Source of the DNA: Archegozetes longisetosus
Taxonomy: Eukaryota > Arthropoda > Arachnida > Sarcoptiformes > Trhypochthoniidae
NCBI GenBank assembly: GCA_018873245.2
Contig: JAEMBT020000002.1
Coordinates: forward strand, 8,034,001 to 8,098,000
DNA: 64,000 nucleotides
Reading direction: 5' to 3'
Within the stretch, counting starts at the first letter, position 1. Each line of letters opens with the position of its first letter. The notes below the pieces were generated by a model, which had not been told where the DNA came from, did not search any database, and saw only the letters and a program-made list of their open reading frames with translations. A program made the position numbers and the translations under genes. Shown piece by piece: positions 11,701 through 22,187 of this stretch.

Positions 11701-14700
11701 GTGGCCTTTAAAATCTGATCTATTACCAAATGTATATTGTGGTCGACCGAATGCTTTGAGCGATTTCGGTCAAATCAAATAACGACTGTCGACGCGATAG
11801 TCGACAGAGAGCTCCGAACCGAAGATCTGATTTAATACACAATGTCAATCGAAGGCTGTCGATACGTATCGGCGATCAGAGAATGAATTGAAATTAAAAC
11901 AAAAAAGTGGAAATGGTTTTATTCAAACGAGCAACTAAATAAGGTAATGATATGAAGGAATGATCACTCGATACGAGCTATACAATGACTAAAAATGACC
12001 TGATCTCACTGTTTGATAATAGTGTGTTTAAAACGTGTTTTGACATGCTTTACGGAAAAAGTAAGTGTACAAAAGAATTGATGTGATTGGTTAATAATAA
12101 CATAATAGACTAAAAGTACTAAAAGTAAAATAAATTGACGATAGGTGAAAAGTCACTTCAGTATCGTTGGAAAGATCTGGACATACAGAGCTCAACGATA
12201 CGAGACATAATAACCTGTGACCTCGAGTTTACCAACGAGTGACCTTTGACTTCTGACCTCTAACTAAAATATTTAACCCTAAAAATATACATTGTTGGAA
12301 AGGTCTCAACGAACTAAATACAATGATAACACTTACATGACCTTAAGGTTTCAGATTAAAAAATAAAAATTTTCATTGTTCAATACTCTAAGGAACTGTT
12401 CCACTGGGCCTGTTCTCTTACTTTGCCGTTAGAACGGGGCGGGGAGTTCGATACGCATTGTTTATCAGTTAATTGGAATTTAAACCAAATTCTTGATTCG
12501 AATCGCGGAATGTGTCATTATAAAATGATGATCGGTGAAGAATGAGTCTATCTAAATAGAGAAGATCCAGGTTAAACTTTAATGACATCTTCCAGAAAAT
12601 GCTTAATCTTTGGCCATAATTGTACTTTTCTATTTGTAAAATGAGCAAATTTGTATAAATATTGAGCAATGCATTGGTCAATGTATTTGTCCGAGCGCTA
12701 AGATTTAATGTTTTTTCAATTGTGCCCAACGACTTTCAATATTTTGAGTATGTATTTATCATCTGGACAGACAAATTGAAGGCTGTGATTGACACTATAA
12801 TGGTCAAAATAATGATGTTGCCTAAGTGAAATGTACTTATAAACTACGGCTGAGTCCATAACTAAGATTGAACCTGGCTCAACATGGCTCCTAACTAGTT
12901 AATAACTGAAACTGCTCCTTTTGGAACTCTAAACATGCATGCCTCTATCGTTAATCTGCATTTTCTAGCCACGACCCAAATTTTTTTCTCCTTATAACAT
13001 TCTGCCTCGCTTATATTTACGATGGACAATATGAGTTTCGTCGATTTCAACAAAATGACTGAATATTTCGTCATCCTCATCGTAAAGACTTCCTATTTTA
13101 CGTTCAGGTTGAGATAAAATGACCTCCTGAACCTTTCCGCAAACAGAATACCAATTTGAAACCGTATTCTTTCAACATGATGCTCAATCGCAGGTTGTTG
13201 ATTAGTAAGCTCAGCTACAAATGCTAATACAATGCGCAGTGTTTCTCTTATTGAAAGATTAGAATTTTCAAAGAATATCCATGAAGTAGGACTGACAGTT
13301 TTTTGGCAAATCGGACAGTTATATATCCAACGCAATTTTTCTCTTTGAGCTTTCATAACAATGCATTCAGTATCAGGGTGATTAACACAAGATGGTTTAG
13401 GATTAGAGAGTTGACTAGGAACTAAATTCATCAATTCACAAAACTCAATAGCATCATTCTCGTTACGAAACTTTTGGTTAAAATTAGACATGTTCAAATC
13501 GTCGAAAACGGCAGAAAAGTTAAAATTGTACTGTTCAATAGATGGTCGTGCACTTCTTATCATGAATGATAAAATTATAGCAATACTAAAAATAAAAACC
13601 AATTAAATTAAAGAATGTGAATTGAATTCGGTCGAGGGGCGGAAGAAATTGAGTGGTACTGTGAAAACGGCAATTCACCACTACTAGTTACTTTTTTCAC
13701 TTACTTATAAGATGGTGGATCGCTATGGTGTTGCCCTGAAAAGGGCTGCACACCATTAATTGGTACTGTAGTACAAATAGTGATGTAAGAGACTAAAAAG
13801 TAAATTGAAAACGGCATTCTTTACGCTGTAGAAATTAGGTAAAGAAAATGCATGAGTTTCTGCATCTTTTCAGAAGGGTAAATTGTACAAACATTACTTG
13901 ATCTTATAGGAAGACTACATATGTTGAAGAGGTCTCAATATCACGTGAGTGTTATCATTGAATTCAGTTCATCGAGACATTTCCAACGATATATATATTA
14001 TAGGGGTAAAAAATTGTGGCCATAGGTCAGAGGTCAAAGGTCATCATGTGTGTTATCGTTAGACTCAGCTTGATAAGACTTTTCCAGTGACATGTGGCTC
14101 GCTGGTATAGGTCAATAGGAACACTCCGAGCAGGTAATACTAAGATTCACCCAAAAATTCAACATTAAATTGATTATTTTCCTAAGCTTTACCGAATTAA
14201 GGTTTAATATTTAAGTACAATATAGGTATCTCAAAGGGAAATGTACTGATAATGTCAAATTGCTCCGCCCAGTTACAACCCAAAGTTGGCCCTTGTCTTG
14301 TCGATTTGAAAATTTTTATCTATGAATTCTTGCTATAACTAGTGAAGAGCATAAGCTAGCTTTGAGCTGAGCTGCGCTTTGAGCTGAGCTGCGCTTTGAG
14401 CTGCGCTGCGCTTGAAGCTCAATTTTAGCTGTCTTCGAGCTTATAAGCACGAGCTTCAAGCTCATGCTATGATGAAGAAGCGCAGCTCAAGCCCAAGCTC
14501 AAGCTCAAGTTGTTGAGCTTCGAGCTCAGCTCATTTGAAGCCGACTTATTTAATAAAGCAAAAAGCAGTATTCACTGTAAAATAGCAATGACTGTTGAAT
14601 TGCTTCTCGTATGTTAGAAAATTAGATATTAAATTAGATCTATCGAATTGAATGATTAGATGCATTTCTGAATTATGAATCATTGTTTTCAAAATAAATT

Positions 14701-16054
14701 TCAATTTAAACTGAAATTTAGTGCAGTAACTGTTTATTTGAAGAAAGAATTAATAAAGTTTTAAGGTCTTAAAAGTAATGTTATTTCTATTCACTGATTA
14801 AATATCTTTATATTCAAAATAAGATAATCTCAAGTAATTTTTGATAATTATTCAATATAAGAGAAAATTTTTGTTTGAAACTGTTTCTAACATGACTTTA
14901 CAAGAAAGTGAAATACAATCAGAAGACTCACAATCATTGATAGGTGACACAGATGTCGAAATTTGAATTTATTGTTCAAACTTTACGATCAAAATTCATA
15001 TATTTTTGCGCAAATACTTCATTATAACTTGAAATAAATACTTGTTACAAAGATTACTACTCATTATTTTAATTTTTAATTTTTAACATAAGCTCAGCAG
15101 CGCAGCTCGCAGTTTGGACCCGAGCTTCTTAGTACAAGCGCAGCTCAGGCCAAATTTGACAGAAGCGCAGCTCAAAGCTCAACAATTTTGAGCTGCGCTT
15201 ATAGAAGCTCGAGCTTGAAGCTCAAGATTTCGGACCAATGCTCTTCACTAGCTATAACTTATAAAAGAACTTTTATTGACAATGAACTATTGAGAAACAG
15301 AATTATTTAGATTGAAATATTTAATAAAAATATTTCCATACTTTTTGATATCACTGACTTCTTCTAATATAATATTTTTCGTGGTTTTATTCAATGTTTC
15401 AGTTTTATTCAAAGTTATCGATAAATAATTGAACACTTCTTGAGCTGTGGTATGAGATCTTCTCAAATGGTTAACTGTTTCAAAATTTACTGCAATAAAA
15501 ATTGGATGATTAAAAAGATGAGTGGCTTTTTACGAATGCATTTGACTTTAAAAATTTAAAGACTCGTTTTTAAAAAGAGATTACCTATTAAAGTTCGGCT
15601 AACTTTACATAAATAAGATTACTATGAATTATTTTTTGTAAAGAACCATAATGTTAACGCCTTATGGCCTGTCCGTTATGATATATCTCAGGCGGTACTT
15701 AGGGGGTTACACTAAAATGTGCCATAAAGTCGGAGTTTAGAAAGATCAATCCTCATTTGGGCGTTGACATTAAAGTTCTTTACAAAAATTTAATAGTATA
15801 TAAATACCTTCTACTTTATTTTTATCGTTGATACAATCCAAAATATTGTTTAGAACAATTTCATACTTTAAGCAATTCATATGATTTGCATTTGAGCTAA
15901 TAGATAATTCACGCATTTTCAAATAGGCAGGTATTCGAAGTTTGTATTTATTAATAAAATTATCATCCGAAAAAATACACAAAAATATCACTGAAACAGT
16001 AATCAAAAAATATGCCCATAAAAATAAAGATACATATTTACTGCTGCATCTCAT
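8766..16054 (-). CDS. FUT8: FUT8-like alpha-1,6-fucosyltransferase, gene B
   Basis: Exons 16054-15808, 15489-15342, 10074-9174 and 9101-8766 give 543 aa. Splice phases match genes A and C, and all four exons are open. Exon 1 is six codons longer than in A and C: an insertion after residue 40 and a diverged luminal stem. Exons 3-4 differ from gene A by only three residues by eye. Intron 2 has grown to 5.27 kb through nested transposons (10,122-15,250), yet the splice sites at both ends are unchanged, so the gene may still be expressed. The anchor (about residues 9-28), HVRRSDK and SDDPS motifs and the SH3-like tail are all present. As in the other copies, the region equal to human SSQVCR reads SSSICL. 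Activity depends on accurate splicing of the large intron. Confidence 0.88.
11564..14152 (-). mobile_element. Merlin-type DNA transposon, decayed
   Basis: TIRs begin A/G-GGTGAA(A/T)CTTAGTATT. An 8-bp duplication AAAAATTC flanks both ends (11,556-11,563 and 14,153-14,160), as expected for Merlin elements. The inverted ends extend well over 100 bp (ACCTATACCAGCGAG and CAAGCTGAGTCTAACGATA on both sides). It carries a broken IS1016/ISXO2-like transposase on the minus strand. It sits inside the right TIR of element Z, so it is the younger insertion. Confidence 0.8.
12540..13602 (-). pseudogene. Merlin (IS1016/ISXO2-like) transposase, frameshifted
   Basis: The first 169 codons (13,602-13,093) are open. 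They show the zinc-ribbon part of this family: AIEFCELMNLVP, a Cys pair near residue 90, then RWIYNCPICQKTVS and SWIFFENSNLSI. Downstream, in broken frames, follow VEIDETHI (first catalytic Asp region), HVEPGSILVMDS (second Asp region) and NHSLQFVCPDD. At least one frameshift and several stops occur after RKYKRGRM. The protein would cut and paste Merlin ends if intact; this copy cannot. Order and spacing fit the DDE core of ISXO2-like transposases. Confidence 0.75.
14340..15250. mobile_element. Nonautonomous hAT element with AGCTGCGCTT arrays
   Basis: The TIR TAGTGAAGAGCAT is present at both ends, and an exact 8-bp duplication GCTATAAC flanks it (14,332-14,339 and 15,251-15,258), the hAT signature. 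Both subterminal regions (14,355-14,540 and 15,090-15,235) carry many copies of GAGCTGCGCTT and AAGCTCAAGCTC in opposite orientation. These are possible transposase-binding arrays and could fold. The centre is AT-rich and has no ORF. It lies in FUT8-B intron 2, 42 bp from element Z. Confidence 0.88.
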
Positions 16055-16316
16055 GATTGGAATTATTTAGAAAATTAACTTCCTAGTCCTAAAAATAAAG
16101 TTTTTCTGAACTCGAGTTATCACGAATAAATTGTTTTAATCTAGAAGAAAATTCAAACATATGTTTCTTCTAAGGACAAACATAGATTATTTAAGTTTCT
16201 GACTTGTTAAATAAACTAAAAATAGTGGCAAAACTCCCTACAATATCTTATTTTGCAATACACTTTCGGTTACAAATAAAAATAAAATCAGGTTCATATC
16301 CTCTGGGAATTAATAT
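16055..16316. other. 5' flank of FUT8-B
   Basis: Only the first few tens of bases resemble the flanks of genes A and C; beyond that the sequence is different. Gene B therefore appears to have a replaced or heavily diverged promoter region. No core promoter element is obvious. Confidence 0.35.
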
Positions 16317-16493
16317 ATGAAACCTAATCACACAAAGTATTTCATTATAGATAAAGTCACGTTACCGCTTTATAAGCGAAATAGTAAAACAGGATATATA
16401 TTCCAATGTGAAAATTGTAAAAAATCGTATAGCTTGACTAAAGATACCGGGTTTTATGGCACTAAAATGGATTTTGTTGATGAGAGCGATTAA
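16317..16493 (+). CDS. Small ORF with zinc-ribbon half (possible Merlin-type fragment)
   Basis: 58 codons from ATG to TAA. Residues 33-50 read QCENCKKSYSLTKDTGFY: a CxxC followed by a pattern that resembles the zinc ribbon at the N-terminus of ISXO2/Merlin transposases (CxxC, then S, then TFF). No partner Cys or His pair follows. It may be a transposase fragment or a chance ORF. Confidence 0.3.
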   Translation: MKPNHTKYFIIDKVTLPLYKRNSKTGYIFQCENCKKSYSLTKDTGFYGTKMDFVDESD

Positions 16494-16699
16494 TATTTTT
16501 ATGTTTCACTAATATTTTACATATATTTCAAGGTAATTTTATAGTCAAATTTCTCAAATTTAGTTTTTAAATAAATTTGCACTTATTTACCGAAAGTTAT
16601 ATACTAACTCACTGTAGGAACACTGAGGGAGTGTTGCAAAAAATAGTTTAATGAGTGATATCAAGTTCTTTTCTGATGTAAGATATTAGATTAGGTCAT

Positions 16700-16913
16700 A
16701 TATCAGATTAGGTCATATATCAGCCATAAAACAAAACTTTATTACATGATTAGCGTTGGCAAATAAATGAAAAAATTTTCAGACAAGTATCATACTGTAT
16801 TATAGATGTACTAGCTAGAAATACGGGCAAAACCCGTTGTTAAGTTCTTAAATAAATATCTAATGTAATTTAAAATGGAATTTAAATTTTACTCAATAGA
16901 GAATTCTCAGTTT

Positions 16914-16918
<5 letters not shown>
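16700..16918 (-). mobile_element. Helitron-like 3' terminus
   Basis: Read on the minus strand, a hairpin ACGGG-TTTTG-CCCGT (16,837-16,823) is followed eight bases later by CTAG, T (ending at 16,811/16,810). A short GC hairpin just before CTRR-T is the usual Helitron 3' end. A plus-strand TCTATATATAATAAAA word near 17,319 resembles a Helitron or Helentron 5' end but is in the other orientation. The rest of the element is not resolved; the listed span is approximate. Confidence 0.4.

Positions 16919-16965
<47 letters not shown>
16917..16965. repeat. (TC)n microsatellite
   Basis: About 24 uninterrupted TC units. It lies next to the Helitron-like end; microsatellites are common in Helentron-type elements. 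Confidence 0.95.
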
Positions 16966-16969
<4 letters not shown>

Positions 16970-18875
16970 GTGAGTTTCTCGCATAAATTCAATCCCTTTT
17001 TCTAGTTCAGTGCTTTATTTATTTAAATTATATTGTATTTCAATTAAGTGGAGTATCCTCGAAATTAGATGTATTATGCTATCAATTCAAGTCTTTATTG
17101 AAGTCTTAAACTCTGCGCCAAAAATTGAGGGAAGATATCTTTGAAACAAAATTTTAATTTTAACTTTAAAAAGTTTTATAGCAATGATAGTATGCATTCA
17201 GAAAATAATATTTTGTGATAACTTTATGGCATTCTCTCAAAATTTTGACTAATTTTGCGCGAAATTTGAATTTTTACAAAGACTTTTGATCGTGGTAATA
17301 CGTAGTTATCTATATATAATAAAATGCTTAAATGCTATTTCTTTGTGACCAGTCAAAATCTTTCGTTGTGGTTATCAAAGAGACTGATTTTAATGTTTTC
17401 GGTCTGATATATAGAGTTGATTGAAGTATTTTTCAAACTAAAAGTTCGATTGAACTAGACTTTACGTGACCAGAGATTTTCGACATAAGCTTTGTATATA
17501 AATAATTTATAACTCAAACTGAGTTCAAATATATAAATTTTATTCGCCACAAGTGATCGGAAAATCTGTAAAAAAATTCCCAAAAAATCGACTAGACTTT
17601 ACGTGGCCAGAGAATTCAGACATGAATTTTATATACAAATAATCTATAACTCATGCAGAGACCATATACATAAATTTTATTCACCGCAAATGAACAGAAC
17701 ATCGGTAAAAAAATTCCCGAAAAATCGACTAAACTTTACGTGGCCACAGATTTTCAACATGAGCATTATATATTAATAAACTACAAGTAAAGCTGATTTC
17801 AAATATATAAATTTAATTCACCGCAAATGACCAGAACACCGGTAAAAAAGATCCTCGAAAAGCCGACTAAACTTTACGTAACCAGAGGTTATCCACATGA
17901 GCTTTATATATATATAAATAAACTACAAGTCAAGCTGATTTCAAATATACAAATTTCATTTGCCGCAAATGACTAGAACATTGGTAAAAAAATTCCGAGT
18001 AATCTAGTATATATAGAATTACCGTAAAATAAATTTATGTAATCAAGTTTCAACTCAAACCGATTGAAACGAACAGAATTCACTGTTCTGATAATATATT
18101 TTGATGAAATTTCAAAAAATAAAAATATATTGAAAAAAATGAGAGAACTAAGATCCTAAGATCCTTGGTCTAAAATAGTACCTCGTTAAAAATATATATT
18201 TTGAACAAGGTCTTGGCAAGGACTAAAAGATTATTAAATAACGTAGTGTTACTGATGTAAAGTGCAAAATTAGGTCCTTATAGTTTCACAATCACAAGAT
18301 CCGGAACCGTTTTCTTGCGGTAATGGCCGAATATGGCTTATAAATATAAACTAAGTTAAAGATCTTGGCTAATAAATGTACCGTTAGGCCTAAATGTGTC
18401 ATTGGAAGCGTCATAGGGGATGCACTTATTATCATTTTTTTCAGTATAGTTTTATTTTTTGAAATTTCATCAAAATATATTATCAGAACAGTGAAATTCT
18501 GTTCGTTTCAATCGGCTTGAGTTGAAACTTGATCACATAAATTTATTTTACGGTAATTCTATATATACTAGATTACTCGGAATTTTTTTACCAATGTTCT
18601 AGTCATTTGCGGCAAATGAAATTTGTATATTTGAAATCAGCTTAGGTTGTAGCTTCTTTATATAGAAAGCTTATATCGAAACTCTCTGGCCACGTAAAGA
18701 CTAGTCGATTTTTCGGGAATACTTTTACCGATCTTCTGGTCATTTGCGGTGAATAAAATTTATGTATTTAAAATCAGCCTGAGCTATAGATCATCGGTAC
18801 ACAAAATTTATCTCTGAATTCTCCGGCCACTTAAAGTCTAGTCGATTTTTCAGGAATTTTTTTACCGATGTTCTG

Positions 18876-19846
18876 TAGTGGGTTCGACAAAACTTTATGA
18901 GATCATAAGTCCTCTCATAAGGCTCTCATAAAATTTTGGTGTTCAACAAAACTCTCTTAATTATTACTCCTCTTATAACTAGTCTCACAAACTTAAGAGA
19001 CAAAATATGTCTAATAAAAGCTTATGAGAGCTAATATTGTATTAATTTTCATCAATTTATTTTTGTTTATTATTATCATCGCCTTCAGAGAAAGTCATAT
19101 TGTTTTTAGTTATTTGAGAAACATTTTAAAAATAAATAATTACTTATTATTTGACTAATTTTTTCTTCGAGAGCTGTCAGTTGAACGGGTGGTTCACCAC
19201 CGCCTGTGCCTCTTTTGTACTTTTTTATTGATAATAATTTTGCTTTTGTTTGATATTTCAAATTACTAAACTTTGCTCTCATGAAGGCTTCACTCCGTTC
19301 AACATTAAGAGGTCCCAAAGATTTCAATTTTTCTGAAATTGTTGACCACAGTGTTGATTGAGTTAATGAAGTGTTAGTATTTGAATACTTTTCGTAAAGT
19401 TTATCATAATTATTAACCACTTCTTTCACTAAAACAGTTAACTCACTATTTGTCATGTTTTTACTTCTTTCTCTTTTTAATTTATTCACTTTTGATGCCA
19501 TAATTAATTCAATTTTAAGCAAAACTTCAATATCAAAACATAATATAAAATCTTATATATGTTGTGTAAAGTTTTGCAGTATTTTGTGTTTTTACTGCAA
19601 TTTATTTTCAATTTACAGTTTGAAAAAGTTTTTAACTCTAAAAACGTTAATAATAGCTAATATTTTTGTTGAACCCAAGTCTCATAGCTGAAAAATATGA
19701 GAGCCTTAAGATTTTTTTGTTGACCTCATCTCTCATAATTTTATGAGAGATTTTATGATCTCTTAGGCCTCTCATAAATACCTTACGAGATCACAAATTA
19801 TGATCTCATAAATGGACTATTTATGAGAGCTTTGTCGAACCCACTA
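18876..19846 (-). mobile_element. PIF/Harbinger-type element
   Basis: The TIR TAGTGGGTTCGACAAA is present at both ends, flanked by the 3-bp duplication CTG (18,873-18,875 and 19,847-19,849). The uninterrupted target TTCTGGTCATTTGCGG is visible in sister repeat units of the foldback arm. At 971 bp it is too short for a transposase. Subterminal regions contain repeated TCTCATAA words in both orientations. It carries one Myb-like ORF. Confidence 0.85.
19106..19501 (-). CDS. Harbinger Myb/SANT-like DNA-binding protein
   Basis: 131 codons if the ATG of MASKVNKLKRERSK is used (an upstream ATG at 19,522 gives 138). The sequence fits the Myb-like accessory protein of Harbinger elements: a basic start, an FT-like NSELTVLVKEVVNNY helix, LWSTISEKL, AFMRAKFSNLKYQTKAK, then the conserved TGGGEPP and LTALEEKISQII. 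In Harbinger the Myb-like protein binds TIRs and recruits the nuclease encoded by a second ORF. That second ORF is missing here, so the element would need a transposase from another copy. The frame is fully open, so decay is slight. Confidence 0.75.
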   Translation of the reverse strand: MASKVNKLKRERSKNMTNSELTVLVKEVVNNYDKLYEKYSNTNTSLTQSTLWSTISEKLKSLGPLNVERSEAFMRAKFSNLKYQTKAKLLSIKKYKRGTGGGEPPVQLTALEEKISQIISNYLFLKCFSNN

Positions 19847-19959
19847 CTGGTCATTTGCGGTGAATAAAATTTATATATCTGAAATCAGCTTAAGCTATAG
19901 TTTATTTATATACAAAGCTTATGTCGAAAATCTCTGGCCACGTAAAGTCTAGTTCAATC

Positions 19960-20880
19960 AAAAATTCTATTTTAATTATTCTATTTTCAATTTTCTATAG
20001 CGTTTTGATATTCATGTTGTATAAGGTGATTTAGCCTAACCGCATTACTCCTAGTCTGAGCTGTACGGTTATTACGTGAAGCCTTTTATCACGTTTGCCT
20101 AGGCTAGTTATTGGAGCTGGAGAATTCCGGATATTTCATAAATCGGCTACTCTTTTTCTTGAACAGAGCGGGTCCTGTAGTCGACAATTTCATTGAATCA
20201 TGCTTTCAATGACCAAGATTATTAAGTTATTATTCTTATACAAAAAGTTAGTATACTTATTAAGTTTGACCTTAATCAACTACGATAATTAGAAAGTAAA
20301 CAGACTGTTCTACACAAAATGCTCTCAATAGTTCCTAAGAAGTTTCGAGACCTTTGCATTTGAAATCCGAGGGCGATGTAATGATAAAATAATTCCCAGG
20401 TACCCAGTTCTTAGAAATTGTACCTGGTTGTCCTGGTTGGCGGGTGGGTACCCGAGTACACGTGAACCCATCCCCACCACTACTAGTTACCAATATATGG
20501 ATCTCTTTTCGATCATTTCAAGACTCTTAAACTAATTTTTCTATGAAAAATACAGTCTAACCCCGATTATGGCAACTCGTCCGTGCATTGATATTGTGTT
20601 GCCATAGTCTGGGTAATACATTAAATCAAAAAATTATTTTCAAATATATTTATTCTTACAATCTCGCATTGTTACAACCTATTGTTATTTAAATATCGAG
20701 TAGTTTTCATTTCTTTTAAGTTCTAAATTTATTATTATAAATTTCATTCTCTAAATTAATAATTTTTTCTTGACTTTTCTCAAGACCATTATATTATATC
20801 ACATATCGTCTGGTTCAAATGAGGTTTATAGTCCAAAAATAAAACATTTACTCAATCAGAGAACCAACCTGATATCGAAT
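19960..20880. other. Intergenic, possible decayed element ends
   Basis: No gene. Near 20,440-20,487 the minus strand reads TAGTAGTGGTGGGGATGGGT, similar to GC-rich hAT ends, without a visible partner. At about 20,553-20,632 a small imperfect palindrome (CCCGATTATGGCAAC and its complement) resembles a pogo/Tigger-type end pair. Confidence 0.3.
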
Positions 20881-21054
20881 CATTCACATAATCAAAAGGG
20901 TTCACGAGAATAACAATTTAAGGCACCAGAGCCCCTTCAGATATCCCAGTGCACACCATAAGGAGGCGGAGTTGGATTTTGTGCACCTCATGCAAGTTTT
21001 TTAACGGAGTGCCTTAAGTTGTTATTCTCGTAAACACTTTTGATTATGTGAATG
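20881..21054. mobile_element. Short MITE with ~45-bp TIRs
   Basis: CATTCACATAATCAAAAG at the left and its complement at the right continue inward through ACGAGAATAACAA and TTAAGGCA, so about half of the 174 bp is inverted repeat. No ORF. The superfamily is unclear because no clean target duplication is seen. Confidence 0.75.
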
Positions 21055-21084
21055 ATATTCACATATGAAAACAAGAAGATATTC

Positions 21085-21990
21085 ATAGATCTTTAGTCCA
21101 TCATGTCACTGAGAAGATAGAAAGTGGACTTAGTCTAAATGGAAAGGCTGGAAGTGGCTCTAACAAACATGTGCCACAAAATATTAGGAACAAGATCATC
21201 AAAGAAAATGTGCTCGGAGTTGGAAGAAGTGAGCATTCAATTGGCAGAAAATGGAGCATTGATGGCAAAACAGCAAAAAAATATTTGTCGGAATGGATGT
21301 TAAAAGAGCCAAACTTCGAAAAGCTCCTAAAACCAATGAAAAAAGTAATTCGCGAAAAAAATCTTAATTAAAATGAACAAATCTTTTCATGCCTCCGAAA
21401 GGCTTAGAGGTCATTATGGATAATGAGTCATTTCAGTCTCGATGGTTCAGACTCTCATGGAAATGATTTTTATTATCCTCATGAAAGTTTAGAAGCACCA
21501 AATAATGTCAAATATAAATTAGTATCCGAATTAACGCAAAAATAATGGTGTGATTGACCAGCAGCAGCTGTGGGATTTCTCAACCTTATATCTAACGTTC
21601 GGGTAATATTATCAATGCCAATATTTATATAAAGGAATACATTAATAAAAATTTGGTCAAATTAATCCGATAGGCCCCACTTGGTTTCTGCTCATTATGC
21701 CAGAGAAATACTGACAGAGTTTGAGCACTTCAATATCAAAGTAGTATCTAAGGATTCAAATCCTCTAAATTACGCCCAATCGAGACATTTTGGATCAATT
21801 TGAAAAGTATATATAAATGGTTGGACAGCAAGTTCTACTGATGAATTCATCAAAAAATCTAAAAAACAGTTGAAAAAATTTCAGTTGAGGACTTCCAGGG
21901 CCTACATACAATTCTCAAGAAAAATCTGTAAAGTGGCCGACCAATGCGTCTTGTATGTGACAAATTCAAGATATTTTATCGCTAAATAAT
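21085..21990 (+). pseudogene. Tc1/mariner transposase, decayed
   Basis: Over shifting frames the strand reads like a nearly full mariner-type transposase. It has HTH segments (an open part at 21,171-21,371 with VGRSEHSIGRKWSID and KTAKKYLSEW), then MDNESF (first Asp region), VSAHYARETLTEFEHF (second Asp region), VVSKDSNP, a damaged equivalent of RPIERFW, and DEFIKKSKKQLKKF. Many frameshifts and stops make it inactive. Its last codons (KVADQCVL) run into the 3' flank of FUT8-C, and a similar tail survives at about 1722-1800 beside gene A. Confidence 0.75.
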
Positions 21991-22187
21991 CATTTAATAA
22001 ACACTTAAATTTCAAAATTTTTAATTGTATAAATTTTAGTTATAAATAAATAACAATTATAACAGTTATAAAATAAAATTAACTATAGTTTCATTCTTCA
22101 TATATAAGTTCTCTAAAATCAAGCTCTAAAAATGTCACGTTTTGCTTGAATACCATCTGGGGAAACTTATCATTTTTTAAACACATT

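Larger units (their letters stand above)
10122..14298. mobile_element. Long-TIR DNA element (Z) in FUT8-B intron 2
   Basis: The ends GACAAGGGCCAACTTTGGG (10,122) and its complement (ending 14,298) start inverted repeats that can be followed for about 300 bp. On the right the repeat is split by the Merlin element: it runs 14,298-14,161 and then continues at 11,563-11,400. Without Merlin the element is about 1.6 kb. Long TIRs are typical of foldback or Mutator-like elements. No transposase is recognisable in its interior (10,440-11,400), and I see no clear target duplication. Genes A and C show the empty site in the same intron. Confidence 0.7.
17448..19959. mobile_element. Foldback element of inverted ~137-bp tandem repeats
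   Basis: The left arm (17,448-18,143) holds four head-to-tail copies of a roughly 137-bp unit, each with the words ACTTTACGTGGCCAGAG and CCGCAAATGACCAGAACA. The right arm (18,432-19,959) is its inverted copy, with at least three units, interrupted by a Harbinger insertion at 18,876-19,846. The inner parts of the arms are near perfect (TTCTGATAATATATTTTGAT). A unique loop of about 290 bp lies between them. Inverted arms made of tandem repeats are the hallmark of foldback transposons. There is no ORF in the loop. Confidence 0.75.

Noticed and set aside
17448..19959. CRISPR-like array
   Set aside because: Repeats are about 137 bp with no spacers, arranged in inverted arms of a eukaryotic foldback element.
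21171..21371. Independent 66-aa gene
   Set aside because: It is the open HTH part of a decayed mariner transposase that continues in other frames.
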